Shown here piece after piece: positions 17,792 to 26,959 of a stretch of DNA of 64,000 bases; position 1 is the first letter of the stretch; each line of letters begins with the position of its first letter. The notes under the pieces were generated by a model. That model was not told the DNA's origin and ran no database searches. It saw only the letters and a list, made by a program, of their open reading frames with translations. Where the stretch lies: the NCBI GenBank assembly GCA_020532085.1, contig JAJBAV010000006.1:29784-93783 (forward strand), given 5' to 3'. This DNA comes from Candidatus Cloacimonadota bacterium. GTDB taxonomy: Bacteria; Cloacimonadota; Cloacimonadia; Cloacimonadales; Cloacimonadaceae. The translations under genes were made by a program, and so were the position numbers.

Positions 17792-18102
17792 GGAGCCGGG
17801 CAAAATGGGATAAATCGCAAATGGTTTCAGCCTGTGGTTGCGGCCAGTTTCGGCCTGTCCTGGCTGTTCGGCGCGGGGTGCCCCAACAACTGGAAAGCAG
17901 TTGGCAGGGTTGAAATCCGGAGTACTGCGGACGGGGCTGGCGCAGGTTTTCATAAAAAGGCTGACGCGCGCATCCGCACGCGCTCGTCCGGGAAAAAATC
18001 CGGGAAAGTTGCAAAGGTCTGCTTGACAAAAAATGGGGTGGAGAATTTTTTGCACCGAACCGGGATTTTCGGTGACAACATAGAGTGACGCAAGAAAAGT
18101 GA

Positions 18103-18131
18103 TTGACAAAAAACAGGTGCTGAAATTGCTT
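18103..18131 (+). promoter_or_regulatory. Possible promoter of the tRNA-tuf operon
   Basis: TTGACA at 18103-18108 lies 37 bp before the first tRNA, but the -10 region (TTGCTT) is poor. Another TTGACA lies at 18023-18028 and is followed by a T-run. The gap 17792-18144 has no gene and must hold the promoter(s) of this operon. Confidence 0.35.
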
Positions 18132-18144
18132 GGAAAAACTTGAC

Positions 18145-18219
18145 GCCGATGTAGCTCAATGGCAGAGCAATTGATTTGTAATCAATAGGTTGGGGGTTCA
18201 ACTCCCTTCATCGGCTCCA
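18145..18219 (+). tRNA. tRNA-Thr (UGU)
   Basis: The acceptor arms GCCGATG and CATCGGC pair, the anticodon arm is ATTGA-TTTGTAA-TCAAT (anticodon TGT), and the T loop contains GGTTCAA. CCA is encoded. Confidence 0.96.
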
Positions 18220-18227
18220 GGAATTGT

Positions 18228-18313
18228 GGACAGGTGGTCGAGTGGTTAATGGCACTGGGCTGTAAACCCAGCGACGCGAGTCTACGGAGGTTCAAATCCT
18301 TCCCTGTCCACCA
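18228..18313 (+). tRNA. tRNA-Tyr (GUA)
   Basis: The acceptor arms GGACAGG and CCTGTCC pair, the anticodon arm is CTGGG-CTGTAAA-CCCAG (anticodon GTA), and there is a long variable arm as expected for bacterial tRNA-Tyr. CCA is encoded. Confidence 0.96.
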
Positions 18314-18331
18314 CGTTTTTAGAGAATGCCA

Positions 18332-18407
18332 GCGGGAGTAGCTCAGTTGGTAGAGCATCAGCCTTCCAAGCTGAGGGTCGCGGGTTCGAACCCCGTTTCC
18401 CGCTCCA
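18332..18407 (+). tRNA. tRNA-Gly (UCC)
   Basis: The acceptor arm starts GCGGGAG, the anticodon arm is TCAGC-CTTCCAA-GCTGA (anticodon TCC), and the T loop contains GGTTCGAA. CCA is encoded. Confidence 0.96.
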
Positions 18408-18441
18408 TTTTCAAGCCCGGCACCAATAAAGATAATAAACA

Positions 18442-18517
18442 GCTCAAGTAGCTCAGCAGGTAGAGCACCTCCTTGGTAAGGAGGAGGTCATCGGTTCGAG
18501 TCCGATCTTGAGCTCCA
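18442..18517 (+). tRNA. tRNA-Thr (GGU)
   Basis: The acceptor arms GCTCAAG and CTTGAGC pair, the anticodon arm is CCTCC-TTGGTAA-GGAGG (anticodon GGT), and CCA is encoded. It lies 61 bp before tuf, giving the order Thr-Tyr-Gly-Thr-tuf known from Escherichia coli tufB. Confidence 0.96.
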
Positions 18518-18578
18518 CTTTCTTTTCGAACAAACAATAACACGACGTGGGATCCGCCAGCGGGTCCCAGGAGGAAAA

Positions 18579-19763
18579 ATGGCAAAAGAAAAATTCGTAC
18601 GTAACAAGCCGCATGTCAATGTTGGTACGATCGGTCATATTGACCACGGCAAGACGACGCTCACCGCAGCGATCACTTCGTATTTGAGCAAAAAGGGCGG
18701 CGCTTCGTTCCGTTCCTTTGACAGCATCGACAACGCTCCGGAAGAAAAAGCCCGCGGCATAACCATCGCCACAGCCCACGTTGAATACGAAACCGACAAG
18801 CGCCACTACGCGCACGTGGATTGCCCCGGCCATGCCGACTACATCAAGAACATGATCACCGGTGCCGCGCAAATGGACGGAGCCATCCTCGTCGTGAGCG
18901 CCGCAGACGGCCCCATGCCCCAGACCCGTGAGCACATCCTGCTCGCCCGTCAGGTGGGCGTTCCCGCCATCGTGGTTTTCATGAACAAGTGCGACCTGGT
19001 TGACGATCCCGAATTGCTCGACCTGGTGGAAATGGAAGTTCGTGAGCTTCTGGAAAAATATGAATTCCCCGGCAGCGACCTTCCCGTGATCCGCGGTTCC
19101 GCCTTGAAAGCGCTGAATGGCGATGCCGAAGGCGAAGCCCAGATCCAGGAACTCATGGACGCCGTGGACAGCTACATTCCGCAGCCTGACCGCGCCACCG
19201 ACAAGCCCTTCCTGCTTCCCGTCGAAGACGTGTTCTCGATTCCGGGACGCGGCACCGTGGCCACCGGCCGCGTGGAACGTGGCGCCATCAAAGTTGGCGA
19301 AAAAGTAGAGCGCGTGGGCATCCGCGAGACCGTGGAAACCACCTGCACCGGCGTGGAAATGTTCCGCAAACTTCTGGACGAAGCCCAGGCAGGCGACAAC
19401 ATCGGCGTGCTGCTGCGCGGCTTTGCCAAGACCGACGTGGAGCGCGGCATGGTGCTGGCCAAACCCAAATCCATCACCCCGCACACCAAGTTCTCTGGCC
19501 AAACCTACGTCCTCACCGCTGATGAAGGCGGACGCCAGAAGCCCTTCCGCACCGGCTACCGTCCCCAGTTCTATTTCCGCACCACCGACGTGACCGGAAC
19601 CCTGACCCTGCCGGAAGGCGTACTGATGGTCATGCCCGGCGACAACGTGCAGATCACCGGTGAGCTCATCACCCCGATCGCCATGGAGCAGGGACTGCGC
19701 TTCGCCATCCGCGAAGGCGGCCGCACCATCGGCAGCGGCGTGGTTGGCGATATCATCGAATAA
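18579..19763 (+). CDS. tuf: Elongation factor Tu
   Basis: This 394-residue GTPase delivers aminoacyl-tRNA to the ribosome. The G motifs are [27 protein letters not shown] and NKCD. The protein is full length, ending in the usual [19 protein letters not shown] lies six bases before the ATG. The gene follows four tRNA genes and precedes rpmG by 18 bp. It is probably expressed from the tRNA promoter. Confidence 0.99.
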   Translation: MAKEKFVRNKPHVNVGTIGHIDHGKTTLTAAITSYLSKKGGASFRSFDSIDNAPEEKARGITIATAHVEYETDKRHYAHVDCPGHADYIKNMITGAAQMDGAILVVSAADGPMPQTREHILLARQVGVPAIVVFMNKCDLVDDPELLDLVEMEVRELLEKYEFPGSDLPVIRGSALKALNGDAEGEAQIQELMDAVDSYIPQPDRATDKPFLLPVEDVFSIPGRGTVATGRVERGAIKVGEKVERVGIRETVETTCTGVEMFRKLLDEAQAGDNIGVLLRGFAKTDVERGMVLAKPKSITPHTKFSGQTYVLTADEGGRQKPFRTGYRPQFYFRTTDVTGTLTLPEGVLMVMPGDNVQITGELITPIAMEQGLRFAIREGGRTIGSGVVGDIIE

Positions 19764-19781
19764 ACTGCTGGACAAGGAACA

Positions 19782-19928
19782 ATGAGAGACATCATCATCC
19801 TTGCTTGCGAAGAGTGCAAAAACCGTAATTATACGACCACGCGCAACAAACGCAAGAATCCGAACAGGATGGAGCTGAAGAAATTCTGCCCCAGCTGCCG
19901 GAAACACACACTGCATAAACAGCGCTAA
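19782..19928 (+). CDS. rpmG: 50S ribosomal protein L33 (zinc-ribbon form)
   Basis: This 48-residue protein was read directly between tuf and tRNA-Trp. It begins [17 protein letters not shown] and ends HTLHKQR. Two CxxC pairs (CEEC and CPSC) show the zinc-binding C+ form of L33. AAGGAACA precedes the ATG. Its place between tuf and secE is conserved in many bacteria. Confidence 0.96.
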   Translation: MRDIIILACEECKNRNYTTTRNKRKNPNRMELKKFCPSCRKHTLHKQR

Positions 19929-19946
19929 CGCTGAACGATATGTTGC

Positions 19947-20022
19947 AGGACAGTAGTTCAACTGGTAGAGCACCGGTCTCCAAAACCGGGGGTTGCGGGT
20001 TCGATTCCTGCCTGTCCTGCCA
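19947..20022 (+). tRNA. tRNA-Trp (CCA)
   Basis: The acceptor arms AGGACAG and CTGTCCT pair, and the anticodon arm is CCGGT-CTCCAAA-ACCGG (anticodon CCA). G is the discriminator base and CCA is encoded. The position between rpmG and secE is common in bacteria. Confidence 0.96.
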
Positions 20023-20073
20023 CATTTTCATCCTCCAGCTGATGCTGCAGGCCCAAAGTTAAATGGTGAAAAC

Positions 20074-20274
20074 ATGAAACTCAATTTCGATAGAATCAAA
20101 CGCTTTTTCCACGACGTGCTCAGCGAAATGAAAGCCGTATCCTGGCCCACAAAAGCCGACATCAAGGAAGGCACGGTGGTGGTGATCGTGATCTCTGGCA
20201 TCGTGGCGTTGTTTCTGAGCCTGGTCGATTTCGGCTTTGGCCAGCTGTTCGGCCTGCTGTTCAAGCTCGTCTAA
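20074..20274 (+). CDS. secE: Preprotein translocase subunit SecE
   Basis: This 66-residue single-span form of SecE clamps SecY in the inner membrane. The amphipathic segment FFHDVLSEMKAVSWPTKADI is the family signature, followed by one membrane helix (VVVIVISGIVALFLSLVDFG). The frame is open upstream through the tRNA, but the ATG at 20074, preceded by GGTGA, gives the correct family start. nusG follows 11 bp later. Confidence 0.96.
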   Translation: MKLNFDRIKRFFHDVLSEMKAVSWPTKADIKEGTVVVIVISGIVALFLSLVDFGFGQLFGLLFKLV

Positions 20275-20285
20275 GGATATTCGCA

Positions 20286-20828
20286 GTGGCAATGCAATGG
20301 TACGCGATCCATACCTACTCGTCCCACGAGAACAAGGTTAAGACAGCCATTGAAAAGGGTCTGGAGGGCACCGATCTGCAGGAATGCGTCGGCCAGTTGC
20401 TGGTGCCGCTGAGAAAAGCCTTCATCGTGCGCGAAGGCAAAAGGGTCGAGCAGGAGCGCAAGCTGTTCACCAGCTATGTGTTCATCCAGGCCGACCTCAC
20501 TCCGGAACTGCGCAGCTACATTTTGAATATCGCCGGGGTCACTAAATTTTTGGGCCAGACCAAGGACCACAAGGACCCCATCCCCTTGGATGAGGAAGAG
20601 GTGAACCGGCTTTTGGGCATCGCGGACAGGGAAAAGGAGCCGGGGAAAGTTTTCGCTTTCATGCCCGGCGACATGGTGAAGGTCACCGCCGGCCCCTTCA
20701 CGGATTTTGAAGGCCTCGTGCAAAAGGTTGCAGACGACGGCCAGAAGCTGGTGATCGATGTAACGGTCTTTGGCCGGCGCACACCGGTGGAGCTGAACTC
20801 CAACCAGGTGGAGATTTTAAGGAAATAG
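20286..20828 (+). CDS. nusG: Transcription termination/antitermination protein NusG
   Basis: This 180-residue protein binds RNA polymerase and links it to Rho or the ribosome. The NGN domain starts MQWYAIHTYSSHENKVKTAI, and the KOW domain contains PGDMVKVTAGPFTDFEGLV. The start is GTG at 20286: AAGGA lies eight bases before it, while the ATG two codons later is too far. It sits in the secE-nusG-rplK order usual for bacteria. Confidence 0.98.
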   Translation: MAMQWYAIHTYSSHENKVKTAIEKGLEGTDLQECVGQLLVPLRKAFIVREGKRVEQERKLFTSYVFIQADLTPELRSYILNIAGVTKFLGQTKDHKDPIPLDEEEVNRLLGIADREKEPGKVFAFMPGDMVKVTAGPFTDFEGLVQKVADDGQKLVIDVTVFGRRTPVELNSNQVEILRK

Positions 20829-20840
20829 GAAGTAAACAAA

Positions 20841-21272
20841 ATGGCAAAACCGAAAGACGTAGCGGCGATACTGAAGCTTCAGCTTCCCGCAGGAAAAGCA
20901 ACCCCGGCCCCGCCGGTCGGCCCCGCGTTGGGCCAGGTGGGAGTGAACATTCCTGAATTTTGCCGCCAGTTCAACGAAAAAACAGGTGACCAGCCCGGGA
21001 TGGTTTTCCCCGTGGTGATCTATGTCGCCAAAAATAAATCCTTCACTTTTGAGATCAAGACGCCGCCGGCGTCCATCCTGATCAAGAAAGAGGCCGGTCT
21101 GGCCAAAGGTTCGGCCACCCCGAACAAAGTGAAAGTTGGCCATATCAATCAGGACCAGCTGCGCACCATCGCCCAGCTGAAGATCCAGGACATGAACTGC
21201 AATACCCTTGAATCTGCTATGAGTATGATCGCTGGCACTGCAAGGAGCATGGGTGTGGTCGTTGACGACTGA
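20841..21272 (+). CDS. rplK: 50S ribosomal protein L11
   Basis: This 143-residue protein forms the GTPase-associated centre base with 23S rRNA. Family blocks are [35 protein letters not shown], and the C-terminal [20 protein letters not shown]. It starts 12 bp after nusG. Confidence 0.99.
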   Translation: MAKPKDVAAILKLQLPAGKATPAPPVGPALGQVGVNIPEFCRQFNEKTGDQPGMVFPVVIYVAKNKSFTFEIKTPPASILIKKEAGLAKGSATPNKVKVGHINQDQLRTIAQLKIQDMNCNTLESAMSMIAGTARSMGVVVDD

Positions 21273-21311
21273 CCCACCTTGTGCAGGAGATAATATTCAG
21301 AAGGAGAGTCA

Positions 21312-22016
21312 ATGAAACATAGCAAAAGGTACAACACTGCCTACGGGATGTATGACCGCCAGAAACGCTATGATCTCGACGAAGCCATCAAGATCCTGAA
21401 ATCTTACCCGGCTTCCAAGTTTGACGAAACGGTTGAGATCCATTTCAATCTGGGCGTCGACCCCCGCAAAGCCGATCAGCAGATCCGCAACTCGCTGGTT
21501 TTGCCCCATGGAACGGGCAAAGTCTCGCGCGTGCTGGTTTTTGCCGAAGGCGACAAGGCGGATGAGGCCAGGAAAGCCGGTGCCGATCACGTGGGATTGG
21601 ATGATCTGATGGAAAAGATATCGGGCGGATGGTTCGATTTCGACGTCGTGATCACCACACCCACGATGATGGGAAAGATCGGCAAACTGGGCAGGGTTTT
21701 GGGCCCGCGTGGCCTGATGCCCAACCCCAAGGTTGGTACCGTAACCATGGACGTGGGAAAAGCCGTTGAAGAAGCCAAGGGCGGCAAGATCGCCTACCGG
21801 GTGGACAAATTCGCGAATTTGCACATCCTGACCGGCAAGATCAGCTTTTCCGCGGAAATGCTCAAGGACAACATCAAGGCCGTTCTGGCCGCGGTTCTCA
21901 AAGACCGCCCGGCGACCATGAAGGGTGTCTATATCAAGAGCATCACCGTGTGCACGACCATGGGACCCGGCATCAAGCTGCAAATCGCAAGCGCGACTCT
22001 GGAAGCGAAGAGCTGA
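21312..22016 (+). CDS. rplA: 50S ribosomal protein L1
   Basis: This 234-residue L1-stalk protein contains [39 protein letters not shown] and [11 protein letters not shown]. It is full length. In other bacteria it represses its own rplKA mRNA; I did not identify a leader mimic here. AAGGAG precedes the start. Confidence 0.99.
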   Translation: MKHSKRYNTAYGMYDRQKRYDLDEAIKILKSYPASKFDETVEIHFNLGVDPRKADQQIRNSLVLPHGTGKVSRVLVFAEGDKADEARKAGADHVGLDDLMEKISGGWFDFDVVITTPTMMGKIGKLGRVLGPRGLMPNPKVGTVTMDVGKAVEEAKGGKIAYRVDKFANLHILTGKISFSAEMLKDNIKAVLAAVLKDRPATMKGVYIKSITVCTTMGPGIKLQIASATLEAKS

Positions 22017-22027
22017 GGAGGAGAACA

Positions 22028-22558
22028 ATGGTTCAAAGTGTAAAATATGACATCGTAGCACAACTTAAAGAACGCATGGAAGGCGCCAAAGCGATCGTAC
22101 TGGTGGATTACAAGGGGATCAGCGTGGAGCAGGTGAATCAACTGCGCAACCAATACCGGGAAGCGAAAGTGGATTACCTGGTCCAGAAAAACACCCTGGT
22201 CAAGATAGCTCTCAATGACCTGGGCATAACCGAGCTCGACGAATACCTGCAAGGCCCCACGGCCATCGCCATCTGCAAGGATGAGGAAGTTGCCCCGGCC
22301 AAGGTGCTCGTCAAATTCATCAAGGATGTGATGGAGGAAGCCCAGTTTCCCAGCTTCAAGGCTGGGTTGGTGGCCGGGCAGGTCTTCGACCAGGCCCAGC
22401 TGCAGGAACTGGCCAAACTTCCGTCCCGCGAAGAAATGCTGGCCAAGATCATGGGCAGCCTGAACGCTCCTCTGTCCAACTTCATGAATGTATCCCAAGG
22501 TGTCGCCCGTAAGCTTGTATACGCGCTTGATGCCGTTGCCAAAACCAAGGCAAGCTAA
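22028..22558 (+). CDS. rplJ: 50S ribosomal protein L10
   Basis: This 176-residue protein anchors the L7/L12 dimers. Typical parts are [33 protein letters not shown] and [16 protein letters not shown]. The frame is open upstream, but the ATG at 22028 follows GAGGAGGAGAAC and fits the family start. Only 11 bp separate it from rplA, so there is no long L10 leader as in enterobacteria. Confidence 0.98.
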   Translation: MVQSVKYDIVAQLKERMEGAKAIVLVDYKGISVEQVNQLRNQYREAKVDYLVQKNTLVKIALNDLGITELDEYLQGPTAIAICKDEEVAPAKVLVKFIKDVMEEAQFPSFKAGLVAGQVFDQAQLQELAKLPSREEMLAKIMGSLNAPLSNFMNVSQGVARKLVYALDAVAKTKAS

Positions 22559-22584
22559 AAAAAATATTATCCCTGGAGGAAAAA

Positions 22585-22962
22585 ATGTCCGATAAAATAA
22601 CCCAAGTTATTGACCTGGTTTCAGAGATGAGCCTGCTTGAGGTCTCTGAACTCGTAAAAGCAATGGAAGAGAAATTTGGTGTGTCAGCCGCCGCCCCCGT
22701 GGCCATGGCTGCCGCCCCGGCTGCCGGTGGCGCCGAAGCTCAGGAAGAAAAGACCGAGTTCGACGTCGTCCTGGCCAGTGCTGGCGAGAAAAAGATCAAC
22801 GTGATCAAGGTCGTGCGCGAGATCACCAAGCTTGGCCTCAAAGAAGCCAAGGACCTGGTTGACGGCGCCCCCAAGGTGGTTGTGGAAAAAGTCAGCAAAG
22901 AAGAAGCCGAATCTGTTAAGAAGAAACTCGAAGAAGTCGGTGCTTCTGTCGAAGTTAAATAG
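22585..22962 (+). CDS. rplL: 50S ribosomal protein L7/L12
   Basis: This 125-residue stalk protein recruits translation factors. It shows the N-terminal dimer domain, an Ala/Pro-rich hinge ([13 protein letters not shown]), and the C-terminal domain with [20 protein letters not shown] and [19 protein letters not shown] precedes the ATG. A strong terminator follows 22 bp after the stop. Confidence 0.99.
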   Translation: MSDKITQVIDLVSEMSLLEVSELVKAMEEKFGVSAAAPVAMAAAPAAGGAEAQEEKTEFDVVLASAGEKKINVIKVVREITKLGLKEAKDLVDGAPKVVVEKVSKEEAESVKKKLEEVGASVEVK

Positions 22963-22983
22963 GGTAACCACTCCCTAGCCAAT

Positions 22984-23017
22984 GTCCAAAAAAAGTCCCG
23001 TGGGACTTTTTTTGGAC
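22984..23017 (+). terminator. Intrinsic terminator/attenuator between rplL and rpoB
   Basis: A perfect 16-bp inverted repeat has arms GTCCAAAAAAAGTCCC and GGGACTTTTTTTGGAC around GT. With A7 on one side and T7 on the other it can end transcription in both directions. It lies about 150 bp before rpoB, where many bacteria partly terminate transcription to lower rpoBC output relative to L7/L12. No separate promoter is obvious in the leader 23018-23168. Confidence 0.85.
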
Positions 23018-23168
23018 TTGTTATGTTTCAGAACCCGAACCCGATCCATTGTCCGAGCGACATCCCTGTCCCCACATCCAAGGCAGGCTTATTTTACCGC
23101 AAAGTGGCGGTACCGCGCAAGCAACACATTTACCATGCAACGGTTAGAGACCGCAAAGGAGTGAGCTT

Positions 23169-26100
23169 TTGAGAAAGATCAAGAGTTTTTCCAAGATCTC
23201 CGGAAGATTTGCCGAACTGGGCATCCCGGAAGTGGAAATACCCAATCTGCTGGCTATGCAAGTGGATTCGTTCAATGACTTTTTACAAAAGGACATCCAT
23301 CCCAAGCGCCGGGAGAAAAAAGGGCTTCAGGAAGTTTTTGAGGCCATTTTCCCGATCGAGGACATCAAGGGCAATTTCCTGCTGGAATTTCAGGAGTATA
23401 ACATCCTGCAGGAGAAGTATTCCATCGACGAGTGCCGGGAACGCAACCTGTCTTACCAGGCACCCCTGAAAGCCAAGCTGCGGCTTACGATCTTCGAACA
23501 GAACGAAGGGGTCCGGGAACACAAGGACACCATTGAACAGGATGTGTTTTTAGGTGAGATCCCCCTCATCACCGAGCAGGGAACTTTCATCGTCAATGGC
23601 GCTGAGAGGGTGGTCATATCGCAGTTGCAGCGCTCACCCGGAGTTTTTTTCTCGGAAGAGAAGCACGCCAGCGGTAAAACTTTGTATTCCGCCAAGGTGA
23701 TCCCCTACAACGGGTCCTGGCTGGAATTCGACATCGACATCCACGACGTGATGTATGTGCACATCGACAAGCGCCGCAAACTTCCGGTCACCATCATTTT
23801 GCGCGCCATCGGCATTTCCACCAACCAGGACCTGCGCAAGGTGTTTTACGCCAGCGAGACCCTGAAGCTGAAAGAGGCGAAGGGCCGCCATCTCTATGAA
23901 GAGATCAAAGTGAAGGGCTCAGACGAACCCCTGGCAACCGTGAACGAGCAGGTGACCGACGCCCTGATCAAGATTCTGGAAGAGCAAGGCATCAAGAAGG
24001 TCGAGGTGATCGACTACGAGTATGAGATCGCCCGCAAGGTGCTGGAAAACACCATTGCCAAAGACCCCACCGAAAACCAGGAAGACGCCCTTAAAAAGAT
24101 CTACAGCCTGATCCGGCCCGGCGAAGACGCCACCTTGGAAACCGCCAAGGCCTTGGTGGACAGGATGTTTTTCAACGAAAAACGCTACAACCTCGATGAG
24201 GTGGGACGCTACAAGATCAACACCCGCCTCGGCATCAACGTGGACCCCAACCTCCTCACCCTCTGCGTGGATGACTTCGTTCACATCTTCAAGACCCTGG
24301 TGAACATCTATCACGACCAGGATGTGGTTGACGACATCGACAACCTTTCCAACCGGCGCGTGCGCACGGTGGGTGAACTTTTGGAAGAGCAGTATAAGAC
24401 AGGGTTGTCCATGGTTGCCCGGATCATTCAGGAACGCATGGCGATCTCCAACACCGACGAGATCACGGTGCACGATCTGGTGAACAGCAACGCGCTGATC
24501 TCCGTGGTGCAGTCGTTCTTCCTTACCGGACAGCTTTCCCAGTTCATGGAACAGACCAATCCCCTGGCTGCGCTGCGGCACAAACGCGCGTTCTCGGCTT
24601 TGGGCCCCGGCGGACTCACCCGCGACAGGGCCGGCTTTGAAGTGCGCGACGTGCACGCGTCCCACTACGGACGGGTTTGCCCCGTGGAAACCCCGGAAGG
24701 ACCGAACATCGGCCTCATCGTGTCGCCCTCCATCTATTCCCGGATCAACAAGTTCGGTTTCATGGAAACCCCCTACCGCAAGATCGTGGATGGAGTGGTC
24801 ACCAATGAATATGAATATCTGGACGCCGCCCAGGAAGAGAAATTCATCATCGCCCAGAGCAACGTGACCTTGGACGACAAGCGCCGGATAACCGACGAAG
24901 CGGTCTTCGCCCGCGACAAGGGCGATTTCATCCTGGTGAGTCCCAAACAGCTGGAGTACATGGATGTTGCCCCGCAGCAAATGGTTTCGGTTTCCGCGGC
25001 GATGATCCCCTTCCTCGAGCATGACGATGCCAACCGCGCCCTGATGGGCTCAAACATGCAACGCCAAGCCGTTCCGCTGATCAATCCGAAAGCCCCGGTG
25101 GTGGGAACCGGCATGGAAAAAATTGCCACCATGGATACCTCCAACATTGCCGTGGCCCCCTATGACGGCACTGTGACCAACGTAACCTCGGCCTATGTGG
25201 AGATCAAGCCCCTCAGCGAAACGGACGAAGCTTTTTATCTGAGCACGGGCAACCGCATCGAACTCAAGAAATTCGTGCGCACCAATCAGGACACCTGCAA
25301 CAACCAGCGTCCCGTGGTGCGGATCGGCGACAAGGTCCGCAAAGGCCAGCCGATCTCGGACGGTGGCTGCGTGGAAGACAACCGTCTGGCGCTGGGCACC
25401 AATCTGCTGGTGGCTTTCATGCCCTGGTACGGTTACAACTATGAGGACGCCATCATCCTCAGTGAAAAGGTGGCCCGCGAGGACACCCTCACTTCGATCT
25501 ATATCGAAGAGATGGAAGTGCTGGTGCGCAACGTCAAGAATGGGCGCGAAGAACTGGCTTACGACATACCCAATGTGCCCGCCCACGCTCTGCGCAATCT
25601 GGACAAGACCGGTATCATCCGCGTTGGCTCAGTGATCCAGGCCGGCGATATCATCGTGGGCAAAGTGACCCCCAAGAGCATCGAGATAGACCCCTCTCCG
25701 GAAGAAAACCTGATGCGCGCGCTGTTTGGCGACCGGGCCGGAGACTTCACCAACAGTTCGCTCAAGGCCAAGCCAGGCATGGAAGGCGTGGTGATCGACG
25801 TAAAGATGTTCTCCCGGCTGGAAGAGGGCATGGAACAGGAAGAGGACAAGGACGAAAAATACAACAAGCTGAAAAGCGATCTTAACCTGCGCCGCAAAAA
25901 GGTGGAGGAATTCAAGGAAGAGAAGCTCTCCGCCGCCTTGCTGGGCCAGCTGGCCCAAACCATCTGGGACGAGAAGACCAACGTCTATTTCATCGCCCCC
26001 GGTAAAAAGATCACCAAGACGGACGTGGCCCGGATCAACTTCAAGAAGCTGGACCTGGACGCCCAACTGGTGCAGGACACTGAGAAGAACGAGCAAATCT

Positions 26101-26957
26101 ACAGCGACATCATCCTGAAGGTCAAGCAGTCCCTGGAGCAGAGTGAAAACATCTACCGCAAGTCCCGCGAACGCATCAAACATGGAGATGAGTTGCAATA
26201 CGGCGTGCGCAAGATGGTGAAGGTCTATGTGGCCAAGAAACGCAAGATCGAGGTGGGAGACAAGATGGCCGGACGCCACGGAAACAAGGGAGTGATCTCC
26301 ATCGTGGCTCCCATCGAAGACATGCCGTTCCTGGAAGACGGATCCCCCGTGGACATCGTGCTCAATCCTCTGGGTGTGCCCAGCCGCATGAACATCGGCC
26401 AGATCATGGAGACCCATCTTGGCATGGCCGCGCAGGCCTTGGGCTTTGAAGTGGAGACCCCGATCTTTGACGGCGCTTCGGTGGACGACATCGAATCCGC
26501 GCTGCAGGAGGCAGGATTGCCCACCGATGGCAAGCAGGTCCTCTATGACGGAAAATCCGGAGAACCTTTCAAGGAACGCGTCACCGTTGGCGTGATCTAC
26601 ATGATGAAACTCAACCACCTGGTGGCGGACAAGATGCACGCACGCTCCACCGGTCCTTACTCCCTGATCACGCAGCAGCCCCTGGGTGGAAAAGCCCAGC
26701 ACGGCGGACAGCGTTTGGGGGAAATGGAAGTCTGGGCGCTGGAAGCTTACGGCGCTGCGCACCTGCTGGAAGAAATGCTCACCATCAAGAGCGATGACGT
26801 GGATGGCCGCAACAATGCCTTCAAAGCAATCACTCGCGGTGAAAACCCGCCCCCTCCGGGCATTCCGGAATCCTTCAACGTGCTCATCAGTGAGCTCAAG
26901 TCCCTGGGCTTCGATATCGAATTCCTCAAGGATAGCGAAAAGGGCGAAGTGAGGTAA
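23169..26957 (+). CDS. rpoB: RNA polymerase beta subunit
   Basis: This is a 1262-residue catalytic core subunit. Recognisable parts are FVHIFKTLVNIYHDQDVVDD, the rifampicin region (SQFMEQTNPLAALRHKRAFS, GPGGLTRDRAGFEVRDVHAS, HYGRVCPVETPEGPNIGLIV), the late block GDKMAGRHGNKGVISIV and the C-terminal GGQRLGEMEVWALEAYGAAH. The start codon is TTG, preceded by AAAGGAGTGAG. It is shorter than the Escherichia coli protein (1342), as expected outside the proteobacteria. The stop lies two bases before rpoC. Confidence 0.99.
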   Translation: MRKIKSFSKISGRFAELGIPEVEIPNLLAMQVDSFNDFLQKDIHPKRREKKGLQEVFEAIFPIEDIKGNFLLEFQEYNILQEKYSIDECRERNLSYQAPLKAKLRLTIFEQNEGVREHKDTIEQDVFLGEIPLITEQGTFIVNGAERVVISQLQRSPGVFFSEEKHASGKTLYSAKVIPYNGSWLEFDIDIHDVMYVHIDKRRKLPVTIILRAIGISTNQDLRKVFYASETLKLKEAKGRHLYEEIKVKGSDEPLATVNEQVTDALIKILEEQGIKKVEVIDYEYEIARKVLENTIAKDPTENQEDALKKIYSLIRPGEDATLETAKALVDRMFFNEKRYNLDEVGRYKINTRLGINVDPNLLTLCVDDFVHIFKTLVNIYHDQDVVDDIDNLSNRRVRTVGELLEEQYKTGLSMVARIIQERMAISNTDEITVHDLVNSNALISVVQSFFLTGQLSQFMEQTNPLAALRHKRAFSALGPGGLTRDRAGFEVRDVHASHYGRVCPVETPEGPNIGLIVSPSIYSRINKFGFMETPYRKIVDGVVTNEYEYLDAAQEEKFIIAQSNVTLDDKRRITDEAVFARDKGDFILVSPKQLEYMDVAPQQMVSVSAAMIPFLEHDDANRALMGSNMQRQAVPLINPKAPVVGTGMEKIATMDTSNIAVAPYDGTVTNVTSAYVEIKPLSETDEAFYLSTGNRIELKKFVRTNQDTCNNQRPVVRIGDKVRKGQPISDGGCVEDNRLALGTNLLVAFMPWYGYNYEDAIILSEKVAREDTLTSIYIEEMEVLVRNVKNGREELAYDIPNVPAHALRNLDKTGIIRVGSVIQAGDIIVGKVTPKSIEIDPSPEENLMRALFGDRAGDFTNSSLKAKPGMEGVVIDVKMFSRLEEGMEQEEDKDEKYNKLKSDLNLRRKKVEEFKEEKLSAALLGQLAQTIWDEKTNVYFIAPGKKITKTDVARINFKKLDLDAQLVQDTEKNEQIYSDIILKVKQSLEQSENIYRKSRERIKHGDELQYGVRKMVKVYVAKKRKIEVGDKMAGRHGNKGVISIVAPIEDMPFLEDGSPVDIVLNPLGVPSRMNIGQIMETHLGMAAQALGFEVETPIFDGASVDDIESALQEAGLPTDGKQVLYDGKSGEPFKERVTVGVIYMMKLNHLVADKMHARSTGPYSLITQQPLGGKAQHGGQRLGEMEVWALEAYGAAHLLEEMLTIKSDDVDGRNNAFKAITRGENPPPPGIPESFNVLISELKSLGFDIEFLKDSEKGEVR

Positions 26958-26959
26958 AG

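Noticed and set aside
18453..19973. 506-codon frame opposite tuf
   Set aside because: It is a shadow of tuf and the flanking tRNA genes.
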